A program made the translations under genes and the position numbers. Shown here piece after piece: positions 1-5,366 of a stretch of 5,366 nucleotides of DNA. Within the stretch, counting starts at the first letter, position 1. The number at the start of each line of letters is the position of its first letter. This DNA is from Flavobacteriaceae bacterium (GTDB taxonomy: Bacteria > Bacteroidota > Bacteroidia > Flavobacteriales > Flavobacteriaceae): NCBI GenBank assembly GCA_947458575.1, contig CANHBE010000194.1:1-5366 (forward strand). The letters are read 5' to 3'. Below the pieces are notes generated by a model. That model saw nothing but the letters and a program-made list of their open reading frames with translations, did not search any database and was not told where the DNA came from.

Positions 1-615
1 AACTTCGATATCCGCTTCGATAAGCGCTTTATGAGATACTACAACGTTTTTGAATTCGTGGTTGATTTTCACCACTTTGAATTCCATCATTTTGTTTACA
101 TATACATCGTAATCACGGATTGGTTTCACATCAATTTGTGAACCTGGTAAGAACGCTTCGATTCCGAATACGTCTACGATCATACCGCCTTTAGTTCTGC
201 ATTTCACGAAACCATTAACGATTTCTCCTGTTTCATTAGCAGCGATAACGCGATCCCATGATTTAATTGTTCTTGCTTTTCTGTGAGATAGCACCAATTG
301 ACCTGTTTTGTCCTCACGAACATCAATCAATACTTCTACTTTGTCACCCACTTTCAAGTTTGGGTTGTAACGGAATTCATTCAAAGAAATAACACCTTCC
401 GATTTAGCGTTGATGTCAACAATTACATCACGATCTGTGATGCGAACAACAACTCCAACAACTACTTCTTCTTGGTCTGTATCGATAAAAGTTTTCGATA
501 CCAATTCTTCAAATTCTTTTAGATTTTTTTCATCTACAGCATCAATACCTTCTTGGAAATTGTGCCAGTTGAAATTTTCTAAAAACTCCGTTTGTGATTT
601 TAATAATTCAGACAT
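1..615 (-). CDS. rpsA: 30S ribosomal protein S1, N-terminal part (runs off left edge)
   Basis: Reading the minus strand from the ATG at 615-613 gives 205 uninterrupted codons to the window edge, beginning MSELLKSQTEFLENFNW. S1 binds mRNA on the small ribosomal subunit and helps load it for initiation. Two S1 (OB-fold) repeats are visible: about residues 51-113 (from VVVGVVVRITDRDVIVDI to QLVLSHRKA) and about 131-196 (from EIVNGFVKCRTKGGMIVDV to KNVVVSHKA). The FLPGSQIDVKPIRDYD stretch at 155-170 is characteristic of bacterial S1. From memory, Bacteroidota S1 proteins are about 600 residues, so roughly one third is here. The acidic segment before repeat 1 fits the ribosome-binding N-terminus. 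The start is set by the conserved N-terminus and lack of in-frame extension in the leader. No Shine-Dalgarno sequence precedes it; A occupies -3 and -6. Many codons are the C-ending forms typical of highly expressed genes. Confidence 0.97.
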   Translation of the reverse strand, partial: MSELLKSQTEFLENFNWHNFQEGIDAVDEKNLKEFEELVSKTFIDTDQEEVVVGVVVRITDRDVIVDINAKSEGVISLNEFRYNPNLKVGDKVEVLIDVREDKTGQLVLSHRKARTIKSWDRVIAANETGEIVNGFVKCRTKGGMIVDVFGIEAFLPGSQIDVKPIRDYDVYVNKMMEFKVVKINHEFKNVVVSHKALIEADIEV

Positions 616-733
616 GCTGATAAAAAATTTGTATTCTGTTCGCTTTGAGTTTCTTAGCGCGGATAAGAAAACAGAAGTTGTTTGATTTTTTTTGTTAATT
701 CCCTTTAGAAACACTTCTCCGCCAAAAGGTTGG
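616..733 (-). promoter_or_regulatory. Long 5' leader of rpsA
   Basis: Between the candidate -7 element at 734-741 and the rpsA ATG lie about 118 bases without a gene. If transcription starts 4-8 bases after the -7 box, the untranslated leader is about 110 bases. It opens with a perfect inverted repeat (GCCAA-AAGG-TTGGC, 721-734) and ends in an A/U-rich stretch directly before the start codon with no ribosome-binding sequence. In enterobacteria S1 represses its own synthesis through its leader; a similar role here is inference only. The leader length depends on the predicted start site. Confidence 0.45.
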
Positions 734-734
734 C
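721..734. repeat. Perfect 5-bp inverted repeat at the rpsA transcription start
   Basis: The sequence GCCAAAAGGTTGGC is a perfect 5+5 inverted repeat with a 4-base AAGG spacer. It abuts the -7 element and covers the expected start point of rpsA transcription. It could be a small 5' hairpin in the rpsA message (stem GCCAA/TTGGC) or a protein-binding site. It is short enough that chance is possible. Confidence 0.4.
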
Positions 735-764
735 AAAAGTAGGGCTATTTTTTTGAAATGCAAA
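734..764 (-). promoter_or_regulatory. Bacteroidota-type promoter for rpsA
   Basis: On the minus strand a TTTG (764-761) is followed by 19 bases and then TACTTTTG (741-734). This is a full match to the TAnnTTTG -7 element of the primary sigma factor of Bacteroidota, with a TTTG -33 element at the usual spacing. It lies about 120 bases before the rpsA start, with no competing gene between, so it is assigned to rpsA. Confidence 0.75.
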
Positions 765-803
765 CTTTTAGGGTGAGAAATTTGAGCAAAAAAAGAAAGA
801 AGT

Positions 804-820
804 AAGAACCAAGAACCAAG
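804..820. repeat. Short 7-bp tandem repeat (AAGAACC x2.4)
   Basis: Two exact copies of AAGAACC at 804-810 and 811-817 are followed by AAG. Strings of this kind (aagaaccaagaaccaag) are, from memory, frequent in intergenic DNA of Flavobacterium and relatives. It lies just outside the 834-917 element, between it and the rpsA promoter. No function can be read from it. Confidence 0.6.
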
Positions 821-833
821 GTAAGATTTTTGG

Positions 834-917
834 TTAGGAGCTGTTCCCGCTTTCGCCTATATCTCTTCGCTGCGCTGCGAGGATGCCGGCTCTATCGGGG
901 CTAGGACAATCCGTTCT
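834..917 (-). repeat. Candidate dispersed flavobacterial intergenic element
   Basis: This non-coding stretch is more G+C-rich than the flanking gap. It has conserved-looking arms, TAGGAGCTGTTCCCGC (about 835-850) and ATCGGGGCTAGGACAAT (about 894-910), around a central imperfect hairpin whose core is TCGC/GCGA (868-871 and 877-880). On the minus strand it reads TAGCCCCGAT..., then the hairpin, then GATATAG and AGCTCCTAA. From memory, sequences with these arms and a variable central hairpin recur between genes in Flavobacterium-type genomes; I could not check this here. It contains no credible ORF and does not resemble an insertion sequence. The strand is given in the direction of the neighbouring transcripts. 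Whether it is a mobile repeat, a small RNA or an RNA-processing site is unknown. Confidence 0.5.
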
Positions 918-929
918 TAAGAAGCAATT

Positions 930-953
930 CTTTGCGGCTCTGCGTCTTTGCGA
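930..953. repeat. Three degenerate 8-bp tandem units (CTTTGCGN)
   Basis: CTTTGCGG (930-937), CTCTGCGT (938-945) and CTTTGCGA (946-953) are three head-to-tail 8-base units differing at one internal base plus the last base. From memory, comparable 'TTTGCG' strings occur in intergenic regions of many Bacteroidota. It sits between the candidate terminator of the permease gene and the element at 834-917. Function is unknown. Confidence 0.6.
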
Positions 954-958
954 GAAAC

Positions 959-987
959 AAAAAACCGACACATTTGGGTATCGGGTT
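959..987 (-). terminator. Candidate Rho-independent terminator of the nucleoside permease gene
   Basis: About 14 bases after the permease stop, the minus strand can fold ACCCGATA (986-979) against TGTCGGT (970-964), with one bulged C, one G-U pair and an 8-base loop, followed directly by a run of T (to 959). The stem is short, so this is a moderate call, but its position after the stop and before the repeat-bearing gap fits. Confidence 0.5.
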
Positions 988-1000
988 GATTTTATATCGT

Positions 1001-2254
1001 TTAGTGACTGACATTCTCCACTGCCTTCGGATCATGTTGATGCTTAAACAACACCGCAAATGCCACCGCAATCACCAGTGCATATCCAGCAAAAGTTAGC
1101 CAGATGTTGTGCCAATCGCGTTGCCCATTATGGGTAAAATATGTATCGATAATCATCCCACTAATCAAACCGCCAAAGAACGCTCCGAAACCATTCGACA
1201 TCATCATAAACAAACCTTGAGCAGAGGAACGAATGGCAGAATCTGTAGTAGTTTCGACGAATAAGGAACCTGAAATATTGAAAAAATCGAAAGCCATTCC
1301 ATAAACAATACAAGACATGATAATCATCCATAAACCATCTACTGGGTTTCCGTAGGCAAATAATCCGAAACGCAACACCCAAGCCAACATAGAAATCAAC
1401 ATCACTTGTTTGATGCCAAATCGCTTTAAGAAAAACGGAATTGCCAAAATAAACAAGGTTTCAGAAATCTGCGAAATCGACATAATAATCGTAGAATATT
1501 TCACCACAAAAGAATCAGCATATTCAGGTACATTAGCAAATTCAGATAAATACACATCGCCATACATATTGGTGAGTTGCAAAGCCGCACCCAAAAACAT
1601 CGAGAACAAAAAGAACAACGCCATTTTATACGTTCCAAAAAGCTTAAATGCCGTTAATCCAAGTTTTTCACTGAGCGTTGCATCCTCAGAGATTAATTTC
1701 TGTGGCGGACATTTCGGTAAAGTAAATGAATAAACGCCCAAAACAAAAGCCGCAACCGCTGACAAATAAAACATATTGGCAGACGCTTTGTTACCCGATA
1801 AATTGGTAATCCACATGGCGACAATAAATCCAATCGTTCCCCAAACACGAATAGGCGGAAATACTTTCACCACATCAAATTTGTTGTTTTTCAAAATCGT
1901 GTAAGCCACAGAATTCGACAATGAAATGGTTGGCATATAACAAATCATTGCCGCAAAAATCACATAGTAAAAAGTGGTCGGATTGTCCACCTGCGGAATA
2001 TAAAGTAAAGCGCAACCACTTAGAATGTGTAGAATTCCGTAGAGTTTTTCTGCATTCATCCATTTATCGGCAATAATACCTGTAAGGGCCGGCATTACGA
2101 TAGAAGAAATTCCTAAAGTGGAAAAAATAGCGCCAAATTCAGCGCCGCTCCATTGTTTAGTTCCGAACCAGTAGTTGGCTACGGTAATCAACCATGCTCC
2201 CCAAACGAAGAATTGGAGAAAACTCATGATTGTCAATTTGAATTTTATACTCAT
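1001..2254 (-). CDS. nupG: NupG-type nucleoside:H+ symporter (major facilitator superfamily)
   Basis: A complete 417-residue inner-membrane protein, about the length of E. coli NupG (418), predicted to import nucleosides with protons. It shows about 12 hydrophobic segments (roughly 6-30, 40-62, 72-86, 95-121, 136-152, 160-178, 210-230, 254-275, 283-300, 308-327, 345-370, 386-404) with a cytoplasmic loop at about 180-205. The N-terminus (MSFLQFFVWGAWLITVANYW, 10-29) is typical of the family. From memory, residues important in E. coli NupG have counterparts at the same or +1 positions: R136, T140, F143, Q226, N229, Q262, E265, Y318, F322 and D323. The substrate range is inferred from the family. 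The gene has its own candidate promoter and terminator, so it looks like a single-gene unit between cmk and rpsA. The ATG lacks a Shine-Dalgarno sequence but has A at -3 and -6. XapB-like xanthosine transport is the main alternative. Confidence 0.92.
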   Translation of the reverse strand: MSIKFKLTIMSFLQFFVWGAWLITVANYWFGTKQWSGAEFGAIFSTLGISSIVMPALTGIIADKWMNAEKLYGILHILSGCALLYIPQVDNPTTFYYVIFAAMICYMPTISLSNSVAYTILKNNKFDVVKVFPPIRVWGTIGFIVAMWITNLSGNKASANMFYLSAVAAFVLGVYSFTLPKCPPQKLISEDATLSEKLGLTAFKLFGTYKMALFFLFSMFLGAALQLTNMYGDVYLSEFANVPEYADSFVVKYSTIIMSISQISETLFILAIPFFLKRFGIKQVMLISMLAWVLRFGLFAYGNPVDGLWMIIMSCIVYGMAFDFFNISGSLFVETTTDSAIRSSAQGLFMMMSNGFGAFFGGLISGMIIDTYFTHNGQRDWHNIWLTFAGYALVIAVAFAVLFKHQHDPKAVENVSH

Positions 2255-2271
2255 GATATTGTTTTTAGTCC

Positions 2272-2302
2272 GCTGCGCGACATAAAGTTTAGCTGTGCGA
2301 CA
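2272..2302. repeat. Pair of 11-bp direct repeats, 20 bp apart, ahead of the permease gene
   Basis: GCTGCGCGACA (2272-2282) and GCTGTGCGACA (2292-2302) match at 10 of 11 positions and start exactly 20 bases apart, about two helical turns. They lie between the candidate promoter and the ATG of the permease gene. The geometry would suit a regulator binding one face of the DNA downstream of the promoter. A fragment of a dispersed repeat is the alternative. Confidence 0.45.
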
Positions 2303-2328
2303 GGTTAATTTTTGATGTAAATTAATTG

Positions 2329-2359
2329 TAAATCTAACATTAATAATGAGAAATGCAAA
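2329..2359 (-). promoter_or_regulatory. Candidate Bacteroidota-type promoter for the nucleoside permease
   Basis: On the minus strand TTTG (2359-2356) is followed by 19 bases and TAGATTTA (2336-2329), which fits TAnnTTTG except for the final base. The -33 element begins 3 bases after the cmk stop codon. The spacing is identical to that of the rpsA promoter. It implies a leader of about 70 bases and transcription of the permease separate from cmk, although read-through from cmk is possible because no terminator is visible in this gap. Confidence 0.5.
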
Positions 2360-2362
2360 AAA

Positions 2363-3055
2363 CTAAATGGTTTTCATCAACTCGTCAACCAGGTCCAAAA
2401 CAGCGTCAAATTGTTCTTCGCGATTAAGATGGGAATTATCAATTTCAATCGCATCATCGGCTTTTCGCAATGGTGAATCTTCACGATGGGAATCAATATA
2501 ATCGCGTTCCTGCACATTTTTCAACACTTCCAGAAAAGGAACATTTTGTCCTTTAGCTTGCAATTCATCATAGCGCCGCTGGGCTCTTGTCTCCGGACTC
2601 GCAGTCATAAATATCTTGAGCTCCGCATCTGGAAAAACAACCGTTCCTATATCACGACCATCCATCACAATTCCTTTGCCCTGACCCATTTGTTGTTGTT
2701 GCTCGACAAGTTTCGATCGCACTTCCGAGACCTCAGCAATCTTACTAACGAACTGAGACACTTCAATGGTTCGGATTTCAGACTCGACATTCACACCATT
2801 CAAATACATCTCTGCGAATCCCAATTCCGGATTAAAATGAAATTCCAATTTGACAGATGGTAATGCCTGAATCAAACTTTCTTTATCAAATGATTCCGCA
2901 TTGATATACCCGTGCTCCATGGCGAAATAAGTCACCGCGCGATACATCGCGCCGGTATCTACATAAACATAGCCCAAATGCTTGGCAAGCTGTTTGGCTA
3001 AGGTACTTTTCCCTGTGGAGGAATAGCCGTCGATAGCAATCGTAATTTTTTTCAT
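2363..3055 (-). CDS. cmk: Cytidylate (CMP/dCMP) kinase
   Basis: A complete 230-residue cytoplasmic enzyme, close to the usual length of the bacterial family. It transfers phosphate from ATP to CMP or dCMP in pyrimidine nucleotide synthesis and salvage. The P-loop is GYSSTGKS at 10-17. The substrate-binding DTGAMYRA follows at 33-40, the conserved DGRDIGT is at 132-138, and the lid/CMP-binding region RDYIDSHREDSPL at 184-196 carries R184, D188 and R191, whose spacing matches R181, D185 and R188 of the E. coli enzyme as I recall it. The C-terminal half ends in the usual ADDAIEIDNSHLN strand at 199-211. The ATG start leaves the normal short MKKITIAIDG lead-in. It begins 50 bases after the porQ stop with no terminator or clear promoter in between, so co-transcription with porQ is likely. 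No Shine-Dalgarno sequence is seen. Confidence 0.97.
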   Translation of the reverse strand: MKKITIAIDGYSSTGKSTLAKQLAKHLGYVYVDTGAMYRAVTYFAMEHGYINAESFDKESLIQALPSVKLEFHFNPELGFAEMYLNGVNVESEIRTIEVSQFVSKIAEVSEVRSKLVEQQQQMGQGKGIVMDGRDIGTVVFPDAELKIFMTASPETRAQRRYDELQAKGQNVPFLEVLKNVQERDYIDSHREDSPLRKADDAIEIDNSHLNREEQFDAVLDLVDELMKTI

Positions 3056-3105
3056 ATCAAGTGGCCACGAAGGCTTAATGTCAATAAAACTCTAACTTTC
3101 TTTTC

Positions 3106-4131
3106 CTATTGTTCGTTAAAATCGATGGTTAATCCAAACAAACTGGTATTGGCAGCCAGCGTATATCGAGAATAAGAATAATCAAATTTAAGTCGACCCA
3201 TTTTCAATCCAACACCAAGCGATATACCCGAAAAATTACGTTGTTCCAGCAATCGCAACTCCTCTGCCCGTCTGAAATTATAGCCTATGCGAAGGTTAAA
3301 CCCTTTTTGCGGGAATAACTCCGCACCTATTATCACATGACGAAGTGCATTATTGAAAAAAGAGGTTTTCTCCGGAGTCGTTGTACCATCTATTGAGCTT
3401 TGTGAGCGCGCGGGATTAGAAAAAGACACATTCCACTGTTGCAAATTTTCTAAAGTTAAGTGCCATCGAATCGGTACATTTTCCAATTGCTGCGAAATCC
3501 CCGCCATTACTTCAAGTGGCAGTGATTCTTTGGTGCCGGCATAGGTTGTAATTTGAGTCCCGAGATTTCGAATAGAGATTGCATAATTGATTCCGTTGTA
3601 CTCGTCAATATAAATTGCGCCAAGATCGATAGCTGCACCAAACGAGTTATAGCTTTCAAGAGTTGAGTTAATTGCTTTCAAATTGGCTCCCACATAAAAA
3701 TCTGTTGACGGAATATTGTAAGCATAACCCATCGACAATGCGACATCACTTCCAGTAAAGCTCGAAGTGGGATTGCCATTCTCGTCATATCCGTCAAAAC
3801 TTCCATAATTGACATAGTTGACACCCCAATGAAAAGTCTGAATATGACGATCAAAAGTATAAGCGTACGAAGCTGTTCCGTATGTTATTTCGCCATAATA
3901 ATTGCCGTAATTTACAGAAAGGCGATTGTCCATATCCTGATTGATTGTGGCAGGATTGAAATGAACTTGATTTACATCCTGATCGTAAATCGTCAGTACT
4001 TTGCCTCCCAAAGCGGCCTGTCGCGGTGAAGTCACCAAATTCAAAAATTGATAAACTGATTGTCCTCCGACCTGGCCGTATACTGATGTGCTGAGATAGC
4101 TTAACGCAAGAAACAGGAAAATTCGAATCAT
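3106..4131 (-). CDS. porQ: Type IX secretion system outer-membrane protein PorQ
   Basis: A complete 341-residue protein with a signal peptide (hydrophobic residues about 3-17, likely cleavage after VYG at 17-19) and no lipobox cysteine, so probably cut by signal peptidase I. The mature part is rich in alternating aromatic/polar beta-strand segments (for example SVNYGNYYGEITYGTASYAY at 72-91 and KFDYSYSRYTLA at 315-326) and ends in a hydrophobic strand, LFGLTIDF, as outer-membrane barrels do. The SPRQAALGG motif (35-43) and the NPA at 59-61 fit the PorQ/PorV branch of FadL-like barrels. In this system PorQ anchors PorZ in the attachment complex with PorU and PorV, which removes the sorting signal from secreted cargo and attaches it to the cell surface. 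The gene follows the lon terminator and precedes cmk by 50 bases. PorV is the alternative, but that protein is longer and differs in motif context. Confidence 0.9.
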   Translation of the reverse strand: MIRIFLFLALSYLSTSVYGQVGGQSVYQFLNLVTSPRQAALGGKVLTIYDQDVNQVHFNPATINQDMDNRLSVNYGNYYGEITYGTASYAYTFDRHIQTFHWGVNYVNYGSFDGYDENGNPTSSFTGSDVALSMGYAYNIPSTDFYVGANLKAINSTLESYNSFGAAIDLGAIYIDEYNGINYAISIRNLGTQITTYAGTKESLPLEVMAGISQQLENVPIRWHLTLENLQQWNVSFSNPARSQSSIDGTTTPEKTSFFNNALRHVIIGAELFPQKGFNLRIGYNFRRAEELRLLEQRNFSGISLGVGLKMGRLKFDYSYSRYTLAANTSLFGLTIDFNEQ

Positions 4132-4168
4132 AGAAAACTTCGCCGGTTAGGAAAGCATAACGTAGGTG

Positions 4169-4176
4169 CGAAGATA
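4169..4176 (-). promoter_or_regulatory. Weak candidate -7 element for porQ
   Basis: The minus strand reads TATCTTCG, one base off TAnnTTTG, followed by CACC, about 40 bases before the porQ ATG. No TTTG lies at the expected -33 distance; that position falls inside the lon terminator stem. A promoter is expected here because porQ follows a strong terminator, but the sequence support is modest. Confidence 0.35.
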
Positions 4177-4184
4177 TTATTTTT

Positions 4185-4219
4185 AAAAAGAAAACGGTTC
4201 ATTGAGTGAACCGTTTTTT
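4185..4219 (-). terminator. Rho-independent terminator after lon
   Basis: A perfect 11-bp inverted repeat (AAAACGGTTCA at 4191-4201, TGAACCGTTTT at 4207-4217) with a 5-base loop begins 3-5 bases after the lon stop codon. On the minus strand the stem runs into TTTTCTTTTT, giving the U-rich tail of an intrinsic terminator. The A-rich base of the stem would also give a T run on the plus strand, but no plus-strand gene is present to use it. Confidence 0.9.
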
Positions 4220-4222
4220 GAC

Positions 4223-5366
4223 TTAAAGTTTTTTGGCGTTTTTGACACTTTGGTTCGTGAGCGCATACTTGAGAACTTCGCTCATTTCCCTTACATAATG
4301 AAAGGTTAATCCTGCGATATAGTCGGGTTTGATTTCATCCACATCTTGCTTATTGTCAATACACATAATGATTTCTTTAATATTGGCGCGCTTGGCTGCC
4401 AATATTTTTTCTTTGATTCCACCGACAGGAAGGACTTTACCGCGTAGTGTTATTTCTCCGGTCATCGCGATGCTTTTCTTTACTCTTTTTTGAGTGAAAA
4501 GAGAAACCAAAGACGTCAACATAGCAATACCAGCGCTCGGGCCATCCTTTGGTGTTGCTCCTTCAGGCACATGGAGATGAATGTTATATTTAGAGATTAT
4601 TTCTGAATCTAAATTGAGTAACGCCGCGTTAGCCTTAATATACTCCAAGGCAATAGTGGCAGATTCTTTCATTACTGTACCGAGATTCCCGGTAATCGTC
4701 ATTGTCCCTTTCCCTGGAGAAAGTAACGACTCAATGAATAAAATATCGCCACCTACCGCTGTCCAAGCGAGCCCGGTAACCACACCTGCCACTTCGTTAT
4801 TCTCGGATTTATCACGTTCCATTCTGGGAACACCTAAGATCTTTACAATATCTTCATCCGTGAGTTTCTTGTTATACTCTTCGTCCATCGCTACACATTT
4901 GGCGATATTTCTGATTACTTGTGCAATCTTGGCTTCTAAACCGCGAACGCCTGATTCCCGAGTGTAGCCTTCCACAATTTTCTCCAATTGTTTCTTGCCG
5001 ATTGTGACGTCTTTTGCCGACAATCCGTGTTCTTTTAATTGCTTCGGAAGCAGATGTTGGCGAGCTATTTCAACTTTCTCCTCAATGGTATAACCGGACA
5101 TTTTGATCACTTCCATTCGGTCCTTCAATGCGGGTTGAATAGCCTGCATATTGTTTGATGTTGCGATAAACATCACTTTTGAAAGGTCGTAACCCATTTC
5201 AAGAAAATTATCGTAGAATGCATTATTTTGTTCGGGATCGAGCACTTCAAGTAAGGCTGAAGAAGGATCTCCGTGATGGCTGTTTGAAAGTTTATCAATT
5301 TCATCAAGAACAAATACCGGATTTGATGTACCGGCTTTTTTCAAACTTTGAATGATTCTCCCCGGC
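4223..5366 (-). CDS. lon: ATP-dependent protease Lon, C-terminal part (runs off right edge)
   Basis: The open frame continues to the window edge; the first full codon is at 5365-5363 and 380 residues are visible, starting PGRIIQSLKKAG. Lon is a cytoplasmic AAA+ serine protease that unfolds and degrades damaged and regulatory proteins. Numbering from that first residue: Walker B FVLDEID at 18-24, sensor 1 ATSNN at 68-72, candidate arginine finger R83 in ALKDRMEVI, sensor 2 GVRGLE at 139-144, then the protease domain with catalytic Ser277 in DGPSAG and Lys320 in GGIKEK. The Ser-Lys spacing of 43 equals that of E. coli Lon (S679/K722). Missing at the edge are the N-terminal substrate-binding domain and Walker A. 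From memory, Lon in this phylum is about 815 residues. No methionine start is visible: the TTG at 5344-5342 is an internal leucine. A strong terminator follows directly, so lon ends its own transcript. Confidence 0.97.
   Translation of the reverse strand, partial: PGRIIQSLKKAGTSNPVFVLDEIDKLSNSHHGDPSSALLEVLDPEQNNAFYDNFLEMGYDLSKVMFIATSNNMQAIQPALKDRMEVIKMSGYTIEEKVEIARQHLLPKQLKEHGLSAKDVTIGKKQLEKIVEGYTRESGVRGLEAKIAQVIRNIAKCVAMDEEYNKKLTDEDIVKILGVPRMERDKSENNEVAGVVTGLAWTAVGGDILFIESLLSPGKGTMTITGNLGTVMKESATIALEYIKANAALLNLDSEIISKYNIHLHVPEGATPKDGPSAGIAMLTSLVSLFTQKRVKKSIAMTGEITLRGKVLPVGGIKEKILAAKRANIKEIIMCIDNKQDVDEIKPDYIAGLTFHYVREMSEVLKYALTNQSVKNAKKL

Noticed and set aside
298..685. Two overlapping plus-strand open frames (298-522 and 410-685)
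   Set aside because: They lie largely antisense to rpsA, have low-complexity Asn/Thr/Ser/Phe-rich products typical of shadow frames, and no promoter or family resemblance.
616..1000. CRISPR array or insertion sequence in the repeat-bearing gap
   Set aside because: The repeats are only 7-8 bp and directly tandem, without spacers; there is no transposase, terminal inverted repeats or target duplication.
1161..2063. Open frames within the permease region (1161-1382 and 1875-2063 minus, 1410-1733 plus)
   Set aside because: They overlap the well-supported nucleoside permease in other frames and show no independent features.
2486..2863. Plus-strand 125-residue open frame
   Set aside because: Antisense to cmk, whose catalytic motifs are all intact; no supporting promoter.
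3061..3068. GTGGCCAC palindrome between porQ and cmk
   Set aside because: An 8-bp palindrome in a 50-base gap is close to chance; it lacks a T-run and has no matching promoter, so neither a terminator nor an operator is supported.
3353..4029. Plus-strand open frames opposite porQ (3353-3544, 3829-4029)
   Set aside because: Antisense shadows of an intact porQ gene.
4581..4967. Plus-strand 128-residue open frame
   Set aside because: Antisense to the highly conserved Lon protease region; a shadow frame.
5342..5344. TTG as the start codon of a 373-residue protein
   Set aside because: The frame continues upstream to the window edge with conserved Lon sequence (PGRIIQS), so this is an internal leucine codon of a truncated gene.

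Overview
The window looks like chromosomal core DNA from a member of the Bacteroidota, most likely the Flavobacteriaceae or a close relative. Four things support this: a PorQ-type component of the type IX secretion system (restricted to this phylum), promoters of the TTTG-N19-TAnnTTTG kind, no Shine-Dalgarno sequence at any of the four visible starts, and an intergenic element resembling ones I recall from Flavobacterium genomes. All five genes lie on the minus strand, so transcription runs from high to low coordinates.

In transcription order: (1) the C-terminal 380 residues of the ATP-dependent protease Lon, cut by the window edge, followed 3 bases after its stop by a strong Rho-independent terminator; (2) porQ, an outer-membrane beta-barrel protein of the type IX secretion attachment complex; (3) cmk, cytidylate kinase, 50 bases after porQ and probably on the same transcript; (4) a NupG-type nucleoside:H+ symporter with its own candidate promoter just after the cmk stop, a leader with two near-identical 11-bp direct repeats 20 bp apart, and a candidate terminator; (5) a 385-base gap with no gene, holding an imperfect intergenic element flanked by a 7-bp and an 8-bp short tandem repeat, then a very good promoter and a leader of about 110 bases; (6) the first 205 residues of ribosomal protein S1 (rpsA), running off the left edge.

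Functionally this is mostly housekeeping: protein quality control (Lon), secretion-system assembly (PorQ), pyrimidine nucleotide metabolism (Cmk, with nucleoside uptake by the permease next door) and translation (S1). cmk-rpsA proximity is a widespread bacterial arrangement; here the two are separated by the nucleoside permease and the repeat-bearing gap. I see no CRISPR array, tRNA or rRNA, insertion sequence, phage gene or defence system, and no convincing new multi-gene system. The items most worth a second look are non-coding: the element at about 834-917, the paired direct repeats ahead of the permease, and the rpsA promoter and leader.
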